Assembly: GCF_003057745.1 (NCBI RefSeq)
Contig: NZ_QBJD02000010.1
Coordinates: 62,001-126,000 of the forward strand
Length of the DNA stretch: 64,000 bases
Reading direction: 5' to 3'
Source of the DNA: Enterobacter sp. RIT418
GTDB lineage: Bacteria > Pseudomonadota > Gammaproteobacteria > Enterobacterales > Enterobacteriaceae
Shown here: positions 47,600-57,431 of the stretch, piece after piece
Numbering within the stretch: position 1 is the stretch's first letter
How the letters are laid out: every line of letters starts with the position of its first letter
Notes under the pieces: generated by a model
What the model was told of the DNA's origin: nothing
Seen by the model: the letters and a program-made list of their open reading frames with translations, nothing else
The model's database searches: none
Made by a program: the position numbers and the translations under genes

Positions 47600-48436
47600 G
47601 TGTCGCGATTATTCACGTCGGTTCGCCGACGGCTTTATCATTTATTATTTGATCCTGAAACCGTCTCGGGCCGCCGCTTCGAGGGGCTATGTGGGCTGTT
47701 TGCGCTGCTGAGCGTAGCGATCATTTTCGTGGAGTCCGGTGCCGGGACGCAATATCACCTGACATTTGACGAATGGCACATATTTGTCTGGCTGGAGCTG
47801 ATCGTCACCCTGGTATTTACGGCGGAATACGTTCTGCGGGTGATTTGCTGGCCCGATCCAAAAAAGTATGTGTTTAGCTTTTGGGGATTTATCGATCTCG
47901 CCACTATTCTGCCGCTGTACGTCATGTGGCTGTGGCCGGAGATTAGCCTGAGCTATGTTTTTGCATGGCGGGCAATGCGCGTTATTCGCGTATTACGCAT
48001 CCTGAAGCTGCTGCGCTTTATGCCATCGCTGCGGGTATTTTGGGTGGCGATAAAGAGCGCGCGTCACCAGCTGATTCTCTTTTATGCTTTCATCGCCATC
48101 GTGATGATTGTATTCGGCTCGCTGATGTATTTAATCGAGGGGCCTAAATACGGTTTTACCACCCTTAACGCGTCCGTCTATTGGGCGATTGTTACCGTTA
48201 CAACGGTGGGCTATGGGGATATTACGCCGCACACGCCGCTTGGCCGGATTGTGGCATCGGTGCTAATTCTGATCGGCTATTCGGTGATTGCCATCCCGAC
48301 CGGGTTAATTACCACGCACATGAGCAGCGCGTTTCAGAGCCGCAAGCAGCAGCGAAAATGCCCTAAGTGCGAGCAGGGCAATCACGAGCACGACGCGCGG
48401 TTTTGCAACCGCTGCGGAAACGAACTTCCTGAATAA
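47600..48436 (+). CDS. Voltage-gated-type potassium channel with C-terminal zinc ribbon
   Basis: 278 residues from a GTG at 47600 that follows GAGG. Six membrane helices: an S4-like voltage sensor with arginines every third residue (RAMRVIRVLRILKLLRF, about residues 126-142) and a pore loop with the K+ selectivity filter TVTTVGYGDITP. The C-terminus has four cysteines in CPKCEQGNHEHDARFCNRCG, a zinc-ribbon pattern. No RCK domain is present, so this is not E. coli Kch. Likely an inner-membrane K+ channel; the ribbon could sense redox or metal (inference). Confidence 0.85.
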   Translation: MSRLFTSVRRRLYHLLFDPETVSGRRFEGLCGLFALLSVAIIFVESGAGTQYHLTFDEWHIFVWLELIVTLVFTAEYVLRVICWPDPKKYVFSFWGFIDLATILPLYVMWLWPEISLSYVFAWRAMRVIRVLRILKLLRFMPSLRVFWVAIKSARHQLILFYAFIAIVMIVFGSLMYLIEGPKYGFTTLNASVYWAIVTVTTVGYGDITPHTPLGRIVASVLILIGYSVIAIPTGLITTHMSSAFQSRKQQRKCPKCEQGNHEHDARFCNRCGNELPE

Positions 48437-48440
48437 ATAA

Positions 48441-48466
48441 AAAAGGCTGCGTCAGCAGCCTTTTTT
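48441..48466. terminator. Terminator between the channel gene and yciU
   Basis: AAAAGGCTGC / GCAGCCTTTT hairpin with a GTCA loop and T/A tracts on both sides; serves both convergent genes. Confidence 0.88.
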
Positions 48467-48467
48467 A

Positions 48468-48830
<363 letters not shown>

Positions 48831-50291
48831 TTACAGCAACGGGCTAAAGAAGTAAAACAGTCGTTCGGCAATTCGCTGCCACAGCGGACGTTTAACCCAC
48901 AGGCGGGCATCGAGCAGGCGAGATCGGGAGATATAGTCGTCCTGAACGGCGGCTAAATCACCGCCAAATCCGGCGTCGTCGATCACCAGCGTAATCTCAA
49001 AATTGAGCCACAGGCTGCGCATATCCAGGTTGACCGTCCCCACCAGGCTCAGCTCTCCGTCCACCAGCACGCTCTTGGTGTGCAGCAGCCCGCCTTCAAA
49101 CTGGTAGATCTTCACGCCCGCGGCCAGCAGCTCGCTGAAGAAGGCCCGGCTTGCCCAGCCCACCAGCAGCGAATCATTTTTACGCGGCATAATGATGCTC
49201 ACGTCTACGCCGCGCTGGGCGGCGGTACAAATGGCATGAAGCAGGTCATCGCTCGGCACAAAATAAGGGGTGGTCATGATGAGATATTCACGCGCCGCAT
49301 AGGTTGCGGTCAGCAGCGCCTGGTGAATCAGGTCTTCCGGGAAGCCCGGGCCGGAGGCGATGGTGTGGATAGTGTGCCCGCTGGCCTCTTCAAACGGCAT
49401 GATATTGCCGTCCGGCGGCGGAGGCAGGATTCGCTTGCCGGTTTCAATCTCCCAGTCGCAGGAGTAAACCACGCCCATAGCGGTCGCGACCGGGCCCTCC
49501 ATGCGGGCCATCAGGTCAATCCATTGCCCAACGCCGGAGTCCTGCTTAAAGAAGCGTGGATCGACCATGTTCATGCTGCCCGTGTAGGCAATGTAGTTAT
49601 CGATCAGGACCATTTTACGGTGCTGGCGAAGGTCCATGCGGCGCAGGAACACGCGGAACAAATTCACCTTCAGCGCCTCAACCACCTCAATGCCCGCGTT
49701 GCGCATCATCCCCGCCCAGGGGCTGCGGAAAAACGCGACGCTTCCGGCGGAGTCCAGCATCAGGCGGCAGTGGATGCCGCGGCGGGCGGCGGCCATCAGG
49801 GATTCGGCCACCTGGTCGGCCATACCGCCCGGCTGCCAGATATAGAAGACCATCTCGATGTTGTGCCGCGCCAGCTGGATATCGCGGATCAGCGCCTGCA
49901 TAACGTCGTCGGAAGTGGTCATCAGCTGCAGCTGGTTTCCCTTCACGCCGGCAATGCCCTGTCGGCGCTCGCAGAGCTTGAACAACGAAGACGCCACGCT
50001 GCTATTTTCTTCTGCGAAGATGTGCTTGCAGGCTTTCAGATCGTTAAGCCATTTTGCCGTCGAGGGCCACATGGCGCGGGCGCGCTCGGCGCGACGTTTG
50101 CCGAGATGAAGCTCACCGAAAGAGAGATAGGCGATGATGCCGACCAGCGGCAGAATATAGATGATCAATAGCCAGGCCATGGCGGAAGGGACGGCTCGGC
50201 GCTTCATCAGGATGCGCAGCGTCACCCCCGCGATTAATAGCCAGTATCCCAGAATGACCAGCCAACTCACCACGGTGTAGAAGGTTGTCAT
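48831..50291 (-). CDS. clsA: Cardiolipin synthase A
   Basis: 486 residues, the E. coli length. Two N-terminal membrane helices, then two phospholipase D domains with HKD motifs HRKMVLID (near residue 224) and HTKSVLVD (near 404). Condenses two phosphatidylglycerols to cardiolipin and glycerol at the inner membrane. The ATG at 50291 ([10 protein letters not shown]) is chosen on homology. Confidence 0.96.
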   Translation of the reverse strand: MTTFYTVVSWLVILGYWLLIAGVTLRILMKRRAVPSAMAWLLIIYILPLVGIIAYLSFGELHLGKRRAERARAMWPSTAKWLNDLKACKHIFAEENSSVASSLFKLCERRQGIAGVKGNQLQLMTTSDDVMQALIRDIQLARHNIEMVFYIWQPGGMADQVAESLMAAARRGIHCRLMLDSAGSVAFFRSPWAGMMRNAGIEVVEALKVNLFRVFLRRMDLRQHRKMVLIDNYIAYTGSMNMVDPRFFKQDSGVGQWIDLMARMEGPVATAMGVVYSCDWEIETGKRILPPPPDGNIMPFEEASGHTIHTIASGPGFPEDLIHQALLTATYAAREYLIMTTPYFVPSDDLLHAICTAAQRGVDVSIIMPRKNDSLLVGWASRAFFSELLAAGVKIYQFEGGLLHTKSVLVDGELSLVGTVNLDMRSLWLNFEITLVIDDAGFGGDLAAVQDDYISRSRLLDARLWVKRPLWQRIAERLFYFFSPLL

Positions 50292-50434
50292 AGGTAAAAA
50301 ATCCTTTTGAAAGCGTATTGTTAAGAGTGTACGCATAAGGATTCATCTGGCAAATAAAAACGGCAGATAAAAGCGCTGGTTTGCCGCAGGGTTGGGTTTA
50401 TAATGGCGTTTCCGTTAGAGGATGAGTTGTAAAC

Positions 50435-50608
50435 ATGAAGCGCAGTAGAACAGAAGTAGGGCGCTGGCGCATGTTGCGACAGGTCAGTCGTCGCAAGGCC
50501 CGCTGGCTGGAAGCACAATCCCGCCGCAATATGCGTATTCACGCCATCAGAAAATGTGGATTGAACCGACACCGCAACGCGTTGCTGTTCATCTCCCAGG
50601 ATATCTGA
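50435..50608 (+). CDS. yciY: Small basic protein YciY
   Basis: 57 codons, the same length as E. coli YciY. It begins MKRSRTEVGRWRMLRQVSRR and is Arg/Lys-rich throughout (QSRRNMRIHAIRKC). Function unknown; charge suggests nucleic-acid or ribosome contact. Preceded by GAGGATGAG about 12 bases upstream. Divergent from clsA. Confidence 0.85.
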   Translation: MKRSRTEVGRWRMLRQVSRRKARWLEAQSRRNMRIHAIRKCGLNRHRNALLFISQDI

Positions 50609-50740
50609 GCACCATGAGGGCACCGATAAGGTGCCCATCGTTTTTCAGGGCTATTAAATTTCGCAGTCTCTCCCTCTTAATACCCGCGATATACTGTCTC
50701 TTATTTTTAGAAACAATGGCTAACGTTCGAGGGAATGGCA

Positions 50741-51151
50741 ATGAAGGGAAAATGGAGAGTCGCTCTGCTAGGGATCGCCTTATTAAGCGGATGTACCAGT
50801 AGCAAAACGTCACCGGAAAGACATGCGTATTATTTTGTATCGCATAAATCCAGCTTTATTGGCGGAAATTATACGTCTAGCGTTGGGCAAAACTATCGTT
50901 TAAACGTCCCCCAGTTCCGTGAGCTGTATGCACGCGGAAAATCAGACCGCGCGGCCGGGCGCACGGCGGCAGAAGCCGGTGAATATGCGCAAAGCATCCG
51001 CGACCAGCTAAAGAAAGAGGCGAATACCGACCATGCCTATACGGGCAACGCGAACGACACCTGGTCGACGCGGATGGAAGAGAAAGACGCGATTTTATTT
51101 GGTAACGCGCTGGCGGCGACTTATCTTGACGGCTATAACGGCGTACAATAG
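50741..51151 (+). CDS. Exc2-family lipoprotein
   Basis: 136 residues. Signal peptide with lipobox LLSGC (lipidated Cys near residue 19), then a small domain with YYFVSHKSSFIGGNY and ending TYLDGYNGVQ. It resembles the entry-exclusion lipoprotein Exc2 known from ColE1-type plasmids; chromosomal relatives have no proven role. I chose the second ATG (50741), which is 8 bases after GAGG. The E. coli locus has no such gene here. Confidence 0.7.
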   Translation: MKGKWRVALLGIALLSGCTSSKTSPERHAYYFVSHKSSFIGGNYTSSVGQNYRLNVPQFRELYARGKSDRAAGRTAAEAGEYAQSIRDQLKKEANTDHAYTGNANDTWSTRMEEKDAILFGNALAATYLDGYNGVQ

Positions 51152-51217
51152 CAATACCGTTTTGGGAATATTGCCGCTATTGCGATATTCCCTTTGTTTT
51201 TTCAAAAGGAGAGGGCA

Positions 51218-51853
51218 GTGTTTGCGGAGTTTGGTGTATTGAATTTCTGGACGTATGTTGTCGGCGCATTTTTCATCGTGCTGGTTCCAGGACCAAACAC
51301 CTTGTTTGTACTGAAAACAGGGATTGGCCACGGCGTCAAAAAAGGGTATTTGGCCGCGACGGGCGTATTTATTGGCGATGCGGTGCTGATGTTTCTGGCG
51401 TGGGCCGGCGTGGCGGCGCTGATTCAGACGACGCCGGTGTTGTTTAACATCGTGCGCTATCTCGGCGCGTTTTATCTGCTGTGGCTGGGCGGGAAAATGC
51501 TCTGGTCGGTAGTGACCCGTCAGAATGCCGCGCATGAGAGCGGCGCAGAACCGGCAAGCATGATCATGAAACGTTCGCTGGTGCTCAGCCTGACCAACCC
51601 GAAAGCGATCCTGTTCTACGTCTCTTTCTTCGTGCAGTTCATCGACGTGAACGCAGCAAACACGGGAACCTCGTTCCTGATCCTCGCCACCACGCTTGAG
51701 CTGATCAGCTTTATGTACATGAGCTTCCTGATTTTCTCCGGCGCTTTCGTGACCCGCTACCTTAAAACCAAAAAGAAACTGGCTAAGCTGGGTAACGGGC
51801 TGATAGGTCTGCTATTCGTAGGATTCGCGGCGCGCCTGGCGTCGCTGCACTGA
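51218..51853 (+). CDS. leuE: Leucine efflux protein LeuE (LysE/RhtB family)
   Basis: 211 residues (E. coli 212). Six-helix amino acid exporter with the family start [17 protein letters not shown] and [19 protein letters not shown] in the middle. The start is GTG 51218 after AAGGAGAGG. In E. coli leuE lies elsewhere; here it sits between yciY and yciI, the place of kch. Confidence 0.9.
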   Translation: MFAEFGVLNFWTYVVGAFFIVLVPGPNTLFVLKTGIGHGVKKGYLAATGVFIGDAVLMFLAWAGVAALIQTTPVLFNIVRYLGAFYLLWLGGKMLWSVVTRQNAAHESGAEPASMIMKRSLVLSLTNPKAILFYVSFFVQFIDVNAANTGTSFLILATTLELISFMYMSFLIFSGAFVTRYLKTKKKLAKLGNGLIGLLFVGFAARLASLH

Positions 51854-51854
51854 A

Positions 51855-51880
51855 AAAAGGCTCCTGAGGGAGCCTTTTTC
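51855..51880. terminator. Bidirectional terminator between leuE and yciI
   Basis: AAAAAGGCTCC / GGAGCCTTTTT hairpin with a TGAG loop between convergent genes. Confidence 0.9.
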
Positions 51881-51881
51881 A

Positions 51882-52178
51882 TCAAAACACTTTCTTATAG
51901 GGTTTTACCGTGACCTTCTGATAAACCCCCGCGGCCACGTACGGGTCGGCTTCTGCCCAGGCGTTTGCCGCTTCCAGTGATTCAAACTCCGCAATCACCG
52001 TTGAGCCCGAGAAACCCGCTGCGCCGGGGTCGTTGCTGTCAACGGCAGGCATTGGGCCTGCGGTGAGCAATCTGCCCTCATCCTGCAGCAGCTGCAGGCG
52101 CGCCAGGTGCGCAGGGCGCACGGAGAGACGTTTTTCCAGGGAATCAGCTGTATCCTCAGCGTAAATGACATAAAGCAC
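51882..52178 (-). CDS. yciI: YCII-domain protein YciI
   Basis: 98 residues, as in E. coli. Small ferredoxin-like-fold protein with the conserved [11 protein letters not shown] and [13 protein letters not shown] segments (His/Asp pocket). Relatives bind small ligands or have dehydrochlorinase-like activity; in E. coli its function is unknown. Divergent from tonB. Confidence 0.95.
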   Translation of the reverse strand: MLYVIYAEDTADSLEKRLSVRPAHLARLQLLQDEGRLLTAGPMPAVDSNDPGAAGFSGSTVIAEFESLEAANAWAEADPYVAAGVYQKVTVKPYKKVF

Positions 52179-52333
52179 GGAGAAACTCCTTAACCAGTAA
52201 AAGTGGCAATTACGTTATGTGAAAGCACCTTCGTCTGCAATGTAAAGATAAAATCAATGTTAAAACCCTGATCTGAATGCAGCTTTTTTGGCCGCTTTCA
52301 CGCTTAAATTGCGCCCGGACAAAGTGTCTTATT

Positions 52334-52352
52334 GAATATGATTGCTATTTGC
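52334..52352 (+). promoter_or_regulatory. Fur box upstream of tonB
   Basis: GAATATGATTGCTATTTGC closely matches the known E. coli tonB Fur operator. It would repress tonB when iron is plentiful. Confidence 0.7.
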
Positions 52353-52400
52353 ATTTAAAATCAGAGTTCGGTTTTTTTAACGTTGATGATGATGACTTCG

Positions 52401-53123
52401 ATGACCCTTGATTTACCTCGCCGCTTTCCCTGGCCGACGCTGCTTTCCGTCGTTATTCACGGTGCCGTGGTGGCGGGTCTGCTCTATACTTCGGTTCATC
52501 AGGTTATTGAAATGCCAGCGCCCTCGCAGCCGATTTCGGTGACCATGGTTGCGCCGTCGGACCTTGAGCCGCCGCAGGTCGCTCCGCCGCCACCGCAGCC
52601 GGTAGCCGAGCCGGAGCCTGAGCCCGAACCGATTCCCGAGCCTCCAAAGGAAGCGCCGGTGGTGATCCACAAGCCGGAACCCAAGCCTAAACCTAAGCCG
52701 AAGCCTAAACCGGTGAAAAAGGTGGAGGAGCGTCCGAAACGCGAAGAGCGCCCGGTTGAGCCTCGCGCCACGCAGACGACCGAAAGCACCGCGCCGTCTC
52801 GACCGTTGATGAACAATACGCCAGCCACGTCGAAACCCGTCATCTCAGCGCCGGCTGGCCCGCGCGCGTTGAGCCGTAACCAGCCGCAGTATCCTGCGCG
52901 CGCCCAGGCGCTGCGCATTGAAGGGCGCGTCCGCGTGAAGTTTGACGTCACGTCAGAGGGGCGCGTGGACAACGTCGAGATTGTTTCCGCGCAGCCGTCG
53001 AACATGTTCGAACGCGACGTGAAAGCGGCAATGCGCAAGTGGCGATACGAGCCAGGCAAGCCGGGACGAGGGCTGGTGGTGAATATCGTGTTCCGCATGA
53101 ACGGCGGAGCACAGATGGAATAA
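52401..53123 (+). CDS. tonB: Energy-transducing protein TonB
   Basis: 240 residues (E. coli 239). N-terminal inner-membrane anchor with the conserved SVVIHGAVVAGLLY, a long periplasmic Pro-Glu then Pro-Lys repeat region (EPEPEPEPIPEPP, KPKPKPKPKP), and the C-terminal receptor-binding domain (NQPQYPARAQALRIEGRVRV). With ExbBD it powers siderophore and B12 uptake. I use the ATG of MTLDLPRRF; three ATGs at 52386-52394 are also in frame. Confidence 0.96.
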   Translation: MTLDLPRRFPWPTLLSVVIHGAVVAGLLYTSVHQVIEMPAPSQPISVTMVAPSDLEPPQVAPPPPQPVAEPEPEPEPIPEPPKEAPVVIHKPEPKPKPKPKPKPVKKVEERPKREERPVEPRATQTTESTAPSRPLMNNTPATSKPVISAPAGPRALSRNQPQYPARAQALRIEGRVRVKFDVTSEGRVDNVEIVSAQPSNMFERDVKAAMRKWRYEPGKPGRGLVVNIVFRMNGGAQME

Positions 53124-53127
53124 ACAG

Positions 53128-53153
53128 AAAAGCCTCCATGCGGAGGCTTTTTT
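53128..53153. terminator. Bidirectional terminator between tonB and yciA
   Basis: AAAAGCCTCC / GGAGGCTTTT hairpin with an ATGC loop between convergent genes. Confidence 0.9.
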
Positions 53154-53155
53154 AT

Positions 53156-53551
53156 TCAGGCCTGGGGCAGCGCGCGGGGCTTGCCATCGCTATCTACCGC
53201 AACGTAGATAAAGAGCGCTTCGGTCGCCTTATAGCGTTGACCGATGGGCTCAGAAGAGACTTTTTTCACCCACACCTCAATATTGATAGAAATTGAGGTA
53301 TTGCCGCGCTTCAGGCAGCGCGCGTAGCAGCAAACGACATCCCCGACGGCAACGGGGCGCAGAAACGTCATGCCGTCCACCCTCACGGTAACCACGCGCC
53401 CGTGGGCAATCTCTTTTGCCAGGATCGCGCCGCCCATATCCATTTGCGACATCAGCCAGCCGCCAAAAATATCGCCGTTGGCATTAGTATCAGCGGGCAT
53501 TGCCAGCGTGCGTAAAACCAGTTCGCCCTGAGGGGCGTTATTTATTGTCAT
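53156..53551 (-). CDS. yciA: Acyl-CoA thioesterase YciA
   Basis: 131 residues (E. coli 132). Hot-dog-fold thioesterase acting on many acyl-CoAs. The catalytic Asp is in DTNANGDIFGGWLMSQMD near residue 20-37. It is the last of the yciC-yciB-yciA row on this strand. Confidence 0.95.
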   Translation of the reverse strand: MTINNAPQGELVLRTLAMPADTNANGDIFGGWLMSQMDMGGAILAKEIAHGRVVTVRVDGMTFLRPVAVGDVVCCYARCLKRGNTSISINIEVWVKKVSSEPIGQRYKATEALFIYVAVDSDGKPRALPQA

Positions 53552-53653
53552 TGATTTAACTCGTAAAGAAAGACTTCAGGCGGGATGCTACTATGATTTT
53601 CAACCGGAGAGAATAGACCGCAGCGCACTGGGAGCACGCTGCGGTGAATATTA

Positions 53654-54193
53654 TCAGTGCTTATCGTCCTGCGGCATGTGTCGGTAGATGTAGACGCCGC
53701 TCAGAAGCGTAAAGATCAGCGTCAGGGCCGTCAGGCCGAAGACCTTAAAGTTAACCCAGATATTCTGCGGCAGCCAGAACGCAATATAGATATTGGCGAG
53801 GCCGCAGAGAATAAAGAATACCGCCCAGGCGATATTCAGCCGGGACCACACTTCCTGCGGCAGAGTAAGCTCTTTACCCAGCATGCGCTGGATCAGCGGC
53901 TTTTTCATTACCCACTGGCTGATCAGCAAAGCCATTGCGAACAGGCCGTAAATCACGGTCACTTTCCATTTGATAAACTCATCGTTATGGAAAAAGAGCG
54001 TCAGCCCGCCGAAGACGGCGACGATGATAAAGGTAATCAGCGCCATCTTTTCGACTTTACGGTAACGCACCCAGCTGTAAATCAACACGATTGCCGTGGC
54101 GACGATCAGGGCCGTTGTCGCGGCATAAATGTCGTACAGCTTGTAAAACGCAAAGAAGACTACGAGGGGCAAAAAATCAAGAAACTGCTTCAT
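53654..54193 (-). CDS. yciB: Inner-membrane septation protein YciB (IspZ-type)
   Basis: 179 residues, as in E. coli. Five hydrophobic helices beginning [20 protein letters not shown], with PxW-type loops ([19 protein letters not shown]). Involved in envelope integrity and contacts with elongation/division proteins. Lies 57 bases after yciC. Confidence 0.95.
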   Translation of the reverse strand: MKQFLDFLPLVVFFAFYKLYDIYAATTALIVATAIVLIYSWVRYRKVEKMALITFIIVAVFGGLTLFFHNDEFIKWKVTVIYGLFAMALLISQWVMKKPLIQRMLGKELTLPQEVWSRLNIAWAVFFILCGLANIYIAFWLPQNIWVNFKVFGLTALTLIFTLLSGVYIYRHMPQDDKH

Positions 54194-54250
54194 TCTACGA
54201 TTCCATCTTCTGAGTGGGGCCAGAGGCAGAAGCGCATCCGGCCATCAGGA

Positions 54251-54994
54251 TTACTGACGAAGTAACATATACAGGCGGAACAAGTAGACCAGCAGTACAG
54301 CTGAAATCAGGTTGCTCAGCGTATTTGCGACCACAGCTCCAACGTTTGGCGTCAGCACGGCAAAATTTGGGGCAAACAGCAGCAGGAGCGTTTTAGCCAA
54401 CAGCCAGCCGATCACGGCAGGTGCCACCAGACGCATATTCGCCCACGCCAGCTTAATGCTGGTACGCATGGCGGTAAAAATGCCCATTTTTTCCTGGACA
54501 ACCATCACCGGCGCAAACGAGAGGACGACGGCGAGCAGCACGCCCGGAATAACGACCAGCATGATCCCCATCTGTACCAGCAGCGTGGTTAAGAAAATGA
54601 GGATAAACAGTTTAGGCAGAACGGGCGCGCTGGCACCAATCGCCCGCAGGGCGCTCACGCGGTGCCCGGCGGAAACGAGCTGGATCATCAGCAGCACGCC
54701 GCCGGCCAGAATAGCGTTTCCAATCAAGCCTGAAAAGGTGGATGCGGCCGAGGCCCGCAGCAGGATCTGCTGCTGTTCCGGCGTCATATTCTGCACCAGC
54801 TCGAACAGCCCGGCGCTACCCGTCAGGTGATCGCCCTGGCTGAGGCTGGCAATCTGTTCGTCGCTCGGCGAGAAGGCGTGACCCAGCACCACCGTGATAA
54901 AGGCGCATAACAATGCGATCAGTAAAAACGTAACGAACTGATTGCGGAAAAAGTTTCCCGTGTCACGGTAGACAGACTGCGCCGTGATAGACAT
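54251..54994 (-). CDS. yciC: UPF0259 membrane protein YciC
   Basis: 247 residues, as in E. coli, with about six membrane helices ([40 protein letters not shown]). Function unknown; linked genetically to yciB. The ATG at 54994 ([11 protein letters not shown]) follows AAGGAGAG; the longer ORF to 55138 is leader sequence. Confidence 0.93.
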   Translation of the reverse strand: MSITAQSVYRDTGNFFRNQFVTFLLIALLCAFITVVLGHAFSPSDEQIASLSQGDHLTGSAGLFELVQNMTPEQQQILLRASAASTFSGLIGNAILAGGVLLMIQLVSAGHRVSALRAIGASAPVLPKLFILIFLTTLLVQMGIMLVVIPGVLLAVVLSFAPVMVVQEKMGIFTAMRTSIKLAWANMRLVAPAVIGWLLAKTLLLLFAPNFAVLTPNVGAVVANTLSNLISAVLLVYLFRLYMLLRQ

Positions 54995-55232
54995 GCACTC
55001 TCCTTGAGTATTGCAGGTGTTAATTAGCCGGCAATTGTACACCGGATATCGCGCCGGTGGCAGCATCAAGGCTTGTATGGAAAAGCATATCTTTGTAAAG
55101 CGCCGGTAATGGGCTGCTCGAAAAACATTCGCCACCACGTTTTCGTCATCTCGTTATGCCCATTTTGATGGTGACTGAGTTGCAAAAATTGATATAGAGA
55201 CAACTTTTGCGCTTCGAATGAGTCACCAAAAA

Positions 55233-55246
55233 TTAACTCAGATCAA
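55233..55246 (+). promoter_or_regulatory. Possible FNR site upstream of ompW
   Basis: TTAACTCAGATCAA has one perfect and one degenerate FNR half-site, about 105 bases before the ompW ATG. E. coli ompW is FNR-activated. The rest of the 54995-55350 gap shows no gene. Confidence 0.35.
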
Positions 55247-55350
55247 TGAATGTTAAGTTACTGGTTTTAATGTGATCTGTGTAGGATCACTTATTACTTA
55301 ATTGTGAGTATATTCACCCCGCGAATAAAACCACAACGATGGAGCGGGAT

Positions 55351-55983
55351 ATGAAAAAATTAGCGGTGGCAGCCCTTGTTCTTAGCAGTCTCTCTGGCGG
55401 TGCGTACGCGCACGAAGCGGGTGAATTCTTCATCCGTGCGGGTTCAGCAACGGTGCGTCCAACGGAAGGTTCAGATAACGTGCTGGGGTTAGGGGGCTTT
55501 AACGTCAGCAACAACACGCAGCTGGGATTAACGTTCACCTATATGGCGACGGACAACATCGGCGTTGAGCTTCTGGCCGCAACGCCGTTCCGCCACCGTG
55601 TCGGTACTGGCCCGACCGGGGATATCGCCACGGTTCACCATCTGCCGCCTACGCTGATGGCGCAATGGTACTTTGGCGACGCCAACAGCAAAGTGCGTCC
55701 TTACGTGGGCGCAGGGGTGAACTACACCACCTTCTTTGACGAGAAATTTAACGACACGGGCAAAGCGGCGGGGCTTTCAGATTTGAGTCTTAAAGATTCC
55801 TGGGGCGTGGCGGGTCAGGTTGGTATGGATTATCTGATTAACCGCGACTGGCTGCTGAATATGTCCGTCTGGTATATGGATATCGATACCGACGTACGCT
55901 TCAAGGCCGGCGGCGAACAGCAAAGTATTAGCACGCGTCTTGATCCGTGGGTATTTATGTTCTCTGCGGGCTACCGTTTCTGA
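55351..55983 (+). CDS. ompW: Outer membrane protein OmpW
   Basis: 210 residues. Signal peptide KKLAVAALVLSSLSGGAYA, cleaved before HEAGEFFIRAG, then an eight-strand beta-barrel ending in the outer-membrane signature FMFSAGYRF (C-terminal Phe). Forms a narrow hydrophobic channel; receptor for colicin S4 in E. coli. The ATG at 55351 follows GGAGCGGG. Confidence 0.96.
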   Translation: MKKLAVAALVLSSLSGGAYAHEAGEFFIRAGSATVRPTEGSDNVLGLGGFNVSNNTQLGLTFTYMATDNIGVELLAATPFRHRVGTGPTGDIATVHHLPPTLMAQWYFGDANSKVRPYVGAGVNYTTFFDEKFNDTGKAAGLSDLSLKDSWGVAGQVGMDYLINRDWLLNMSVWYMDIDTDVRFKAGGEQQSISTRLDPWVFMFSAGYRF

Positions 55984-56006
55984 CAGGTTAAACCGCACGT
56001 CAATAT

Positions 56007-56038
56007 AAAGCTGGTTATCGGGTAACCAGCTTTTTTTT
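56007..56038 (+). terminator. ompW terminator
   Basis: AAAGCTGGTTA / TAACCAGCTTT hairpin with a short loop and eight T. Confidence 0.88.
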
Positions 56039-56190
56039 GCAGTAAACTCCCCTCCGCCAATCCGGCAAAAAAAGACAAACCCAATACGGAAGTTTCTTAT
56101 AAAGTAATTACGATATTGATCGTTGTCTGCGCGATAACCCTTTTTAAGCGAGCGTGCCATCAACCCATAATACCGGAGGGAATTAACTCA

Positions 56191-57153
56191 ATGACGAGGC
56201 TGCCAACGTTCTCACTCTCATTTCTGCACCCGCGCTACTGGCCACTGTGGCTGGGCGTATTTTTGCTGCGTTGCGTGGTTTTGCTCCCTTATCCCGTATT
56301 AGTGTGGCTGGGTTCATCGCTCGGAAAATTAGCCATGAGGCTGTTGCCGCGCCGCGTTGCTATTGCCAGGCGCAACATTGAACTTTGCTTCCGCGAACTT
56401 TCAGCAGAGCAGCGCGAGGCGCTGCTAGAGAAAAATTTTGAGTCCGTGGGAATGGGCGTTATTGAAACCGGCATCGCCTGGTACTGGCCTGACCGACGCG
56501 TCAGAAAATGGTTTACGGTGACGGGCTATGAACACATGGCGAAGGCGCGAGCCGCGCAAAACGGCGTTCTGCTAATCGGCATGCATTTCCTGACCCTGGA
56601 GCTCGGGGCGCGCATCTTCGGCATGCTCAATCCGGGCATCGGGGTTTATCGGCCCAACAACAACGCGTTATTCGACTGGCTGCAAACCCGCGGACGCCTG
56701 CGCTCGAATAAAACAATGCTCGACCGCTACGACCTGAAGGGAATGATCCGCGCCCTCAAGCAGGATGAAATTGTCTGGTACGCACCTGACCATGATTACG
56801 GCCCTAAAAATAGCGTCTTCGTTCCTTTCTTTAATATGCCCGAAACGGCGACAACCGCAGGCAGCTATATGCTGGTAAGAAGCGCACGCCCGGCGGTAAT
56901 ACCGTTTGTACCTCGCCGTCGCGCGGACGGAAAGGGATATGAGCTGATTATCATGGAGGATATCGGCCCGCAGCTGTATGACGAAAATAAAGAAACGGTG
57001 GCGCACCGTATGAATCAGGCGATTGAGGCGGCGATCCGCCTCGCGCCGGAGCAATATATGTGGCTTCACCGCCGGTTTAAAACGCGCCCTGACGGTAAAC
57101 CTTCAGTTTATGATAAACGAAGCGTTAGCCACTCGACGGAAGAGGTCTATTAA
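56191..57153 (+). CDS. LpxL-family lipid A acyltransferase, extra copy
   Basis: 320 residues. Kdo2-lipid IVA secondary acyltransferase family: N-terminal membrane anchor ([20 protein letters not shown]), catalytic HFLTLE box (H-x4-E) near residue 132, and conserved [11 protein letters not shown] and [16 protein letters not shown] near the end. It is closer to LpxL than LpxP or LpxM by these motifs. E. coli has no such gene beside ompW. The ATG at 56191 ([17 protein letters not shown]) aligns with LpxL; GGAGGG lies 11 bases upstream. Confidence 0.87.
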   Translation: MTRLPTFSLSFLHPRYWPLWLGVFLLRCVVLLPYPVLVWLGSSLGKLAMRLLPRRVAIARRNIELCFRELSAEQREALLEKNFESVGMGVIETGIAWYWPDRRVRKWFTVTGYEHMAKARAAQNGVLLIGMHFLTLELGARIFGMLNPGIGVYRPNNNALFDWLQTRGRLRSNKTMLDRYDLKGMIRALKQDEIVWYAPDHDYGPKNSVFVPFFNMPETATTAGSYMLVRSARPAVIPFVPRRRADGKGYELIIMEDIGPQLYDENKETVAHRMNQAIEAAIRLAPEQYMWLHRRFKTRPDGKPSVYDKRSVSHSTEEVY

Positions 57154-57171
57154 GCGCCTATGCGCAAAGAT

Positions 57172-57199
57172 AAACGGGTCATTACGACCCGTTTTTTTT
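57172..57199. terminator. Bidirectional terminator between the lpxL-like gene and yedF
   Basis: AAACGGGTC / GACCCGTTT hairpin with an ATTAC loop and an eight-base T-run; touches the yedF stop. Confidence 0.88.
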
Positions 57200-57431
57200 A
57201 TTTCTGGATAAGATAGCGAATGGTTGGCCCGTCCTGCTGAATATCCAGCACCGTGTAGCCGTGGTTTTTGGCGTCCAGAGGGATGTTATTGATGGACTGC
57301 GGGCAGTCGCTTACCACCTCCAGAATTTCGCCTTCCTTCAGCTGCGGCAGCGCTTCAAGCGTCGCTACTGCCGGATAAGGACAAGGCTCGCCGACCATGT
57401 CGAGCCGATAGTCCGGTACGATCTCTTTCAT
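57198..57431 (-). CDS. yedF: TusA-family sulfurtransfer protein YedF
   Basis: 77 residues. TusA/SirA fold with the conserved Cys in the GEPCPYPAVATLEAL motif near residue 17. Such proteins pass persulfide sulfur, or possibly selenium, between partners. Its start overlaps the yedE stop by 4 bases, so the two are translated together. Confidence 0.93.
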   Translation of the reverse strand: MKEIVPDYRLDMVGEPCPYPAVATLEALPQLKEGEILEVVSDCPQSINNIPLDAKNHGYTVLDIQQDGPTIRYLIQK

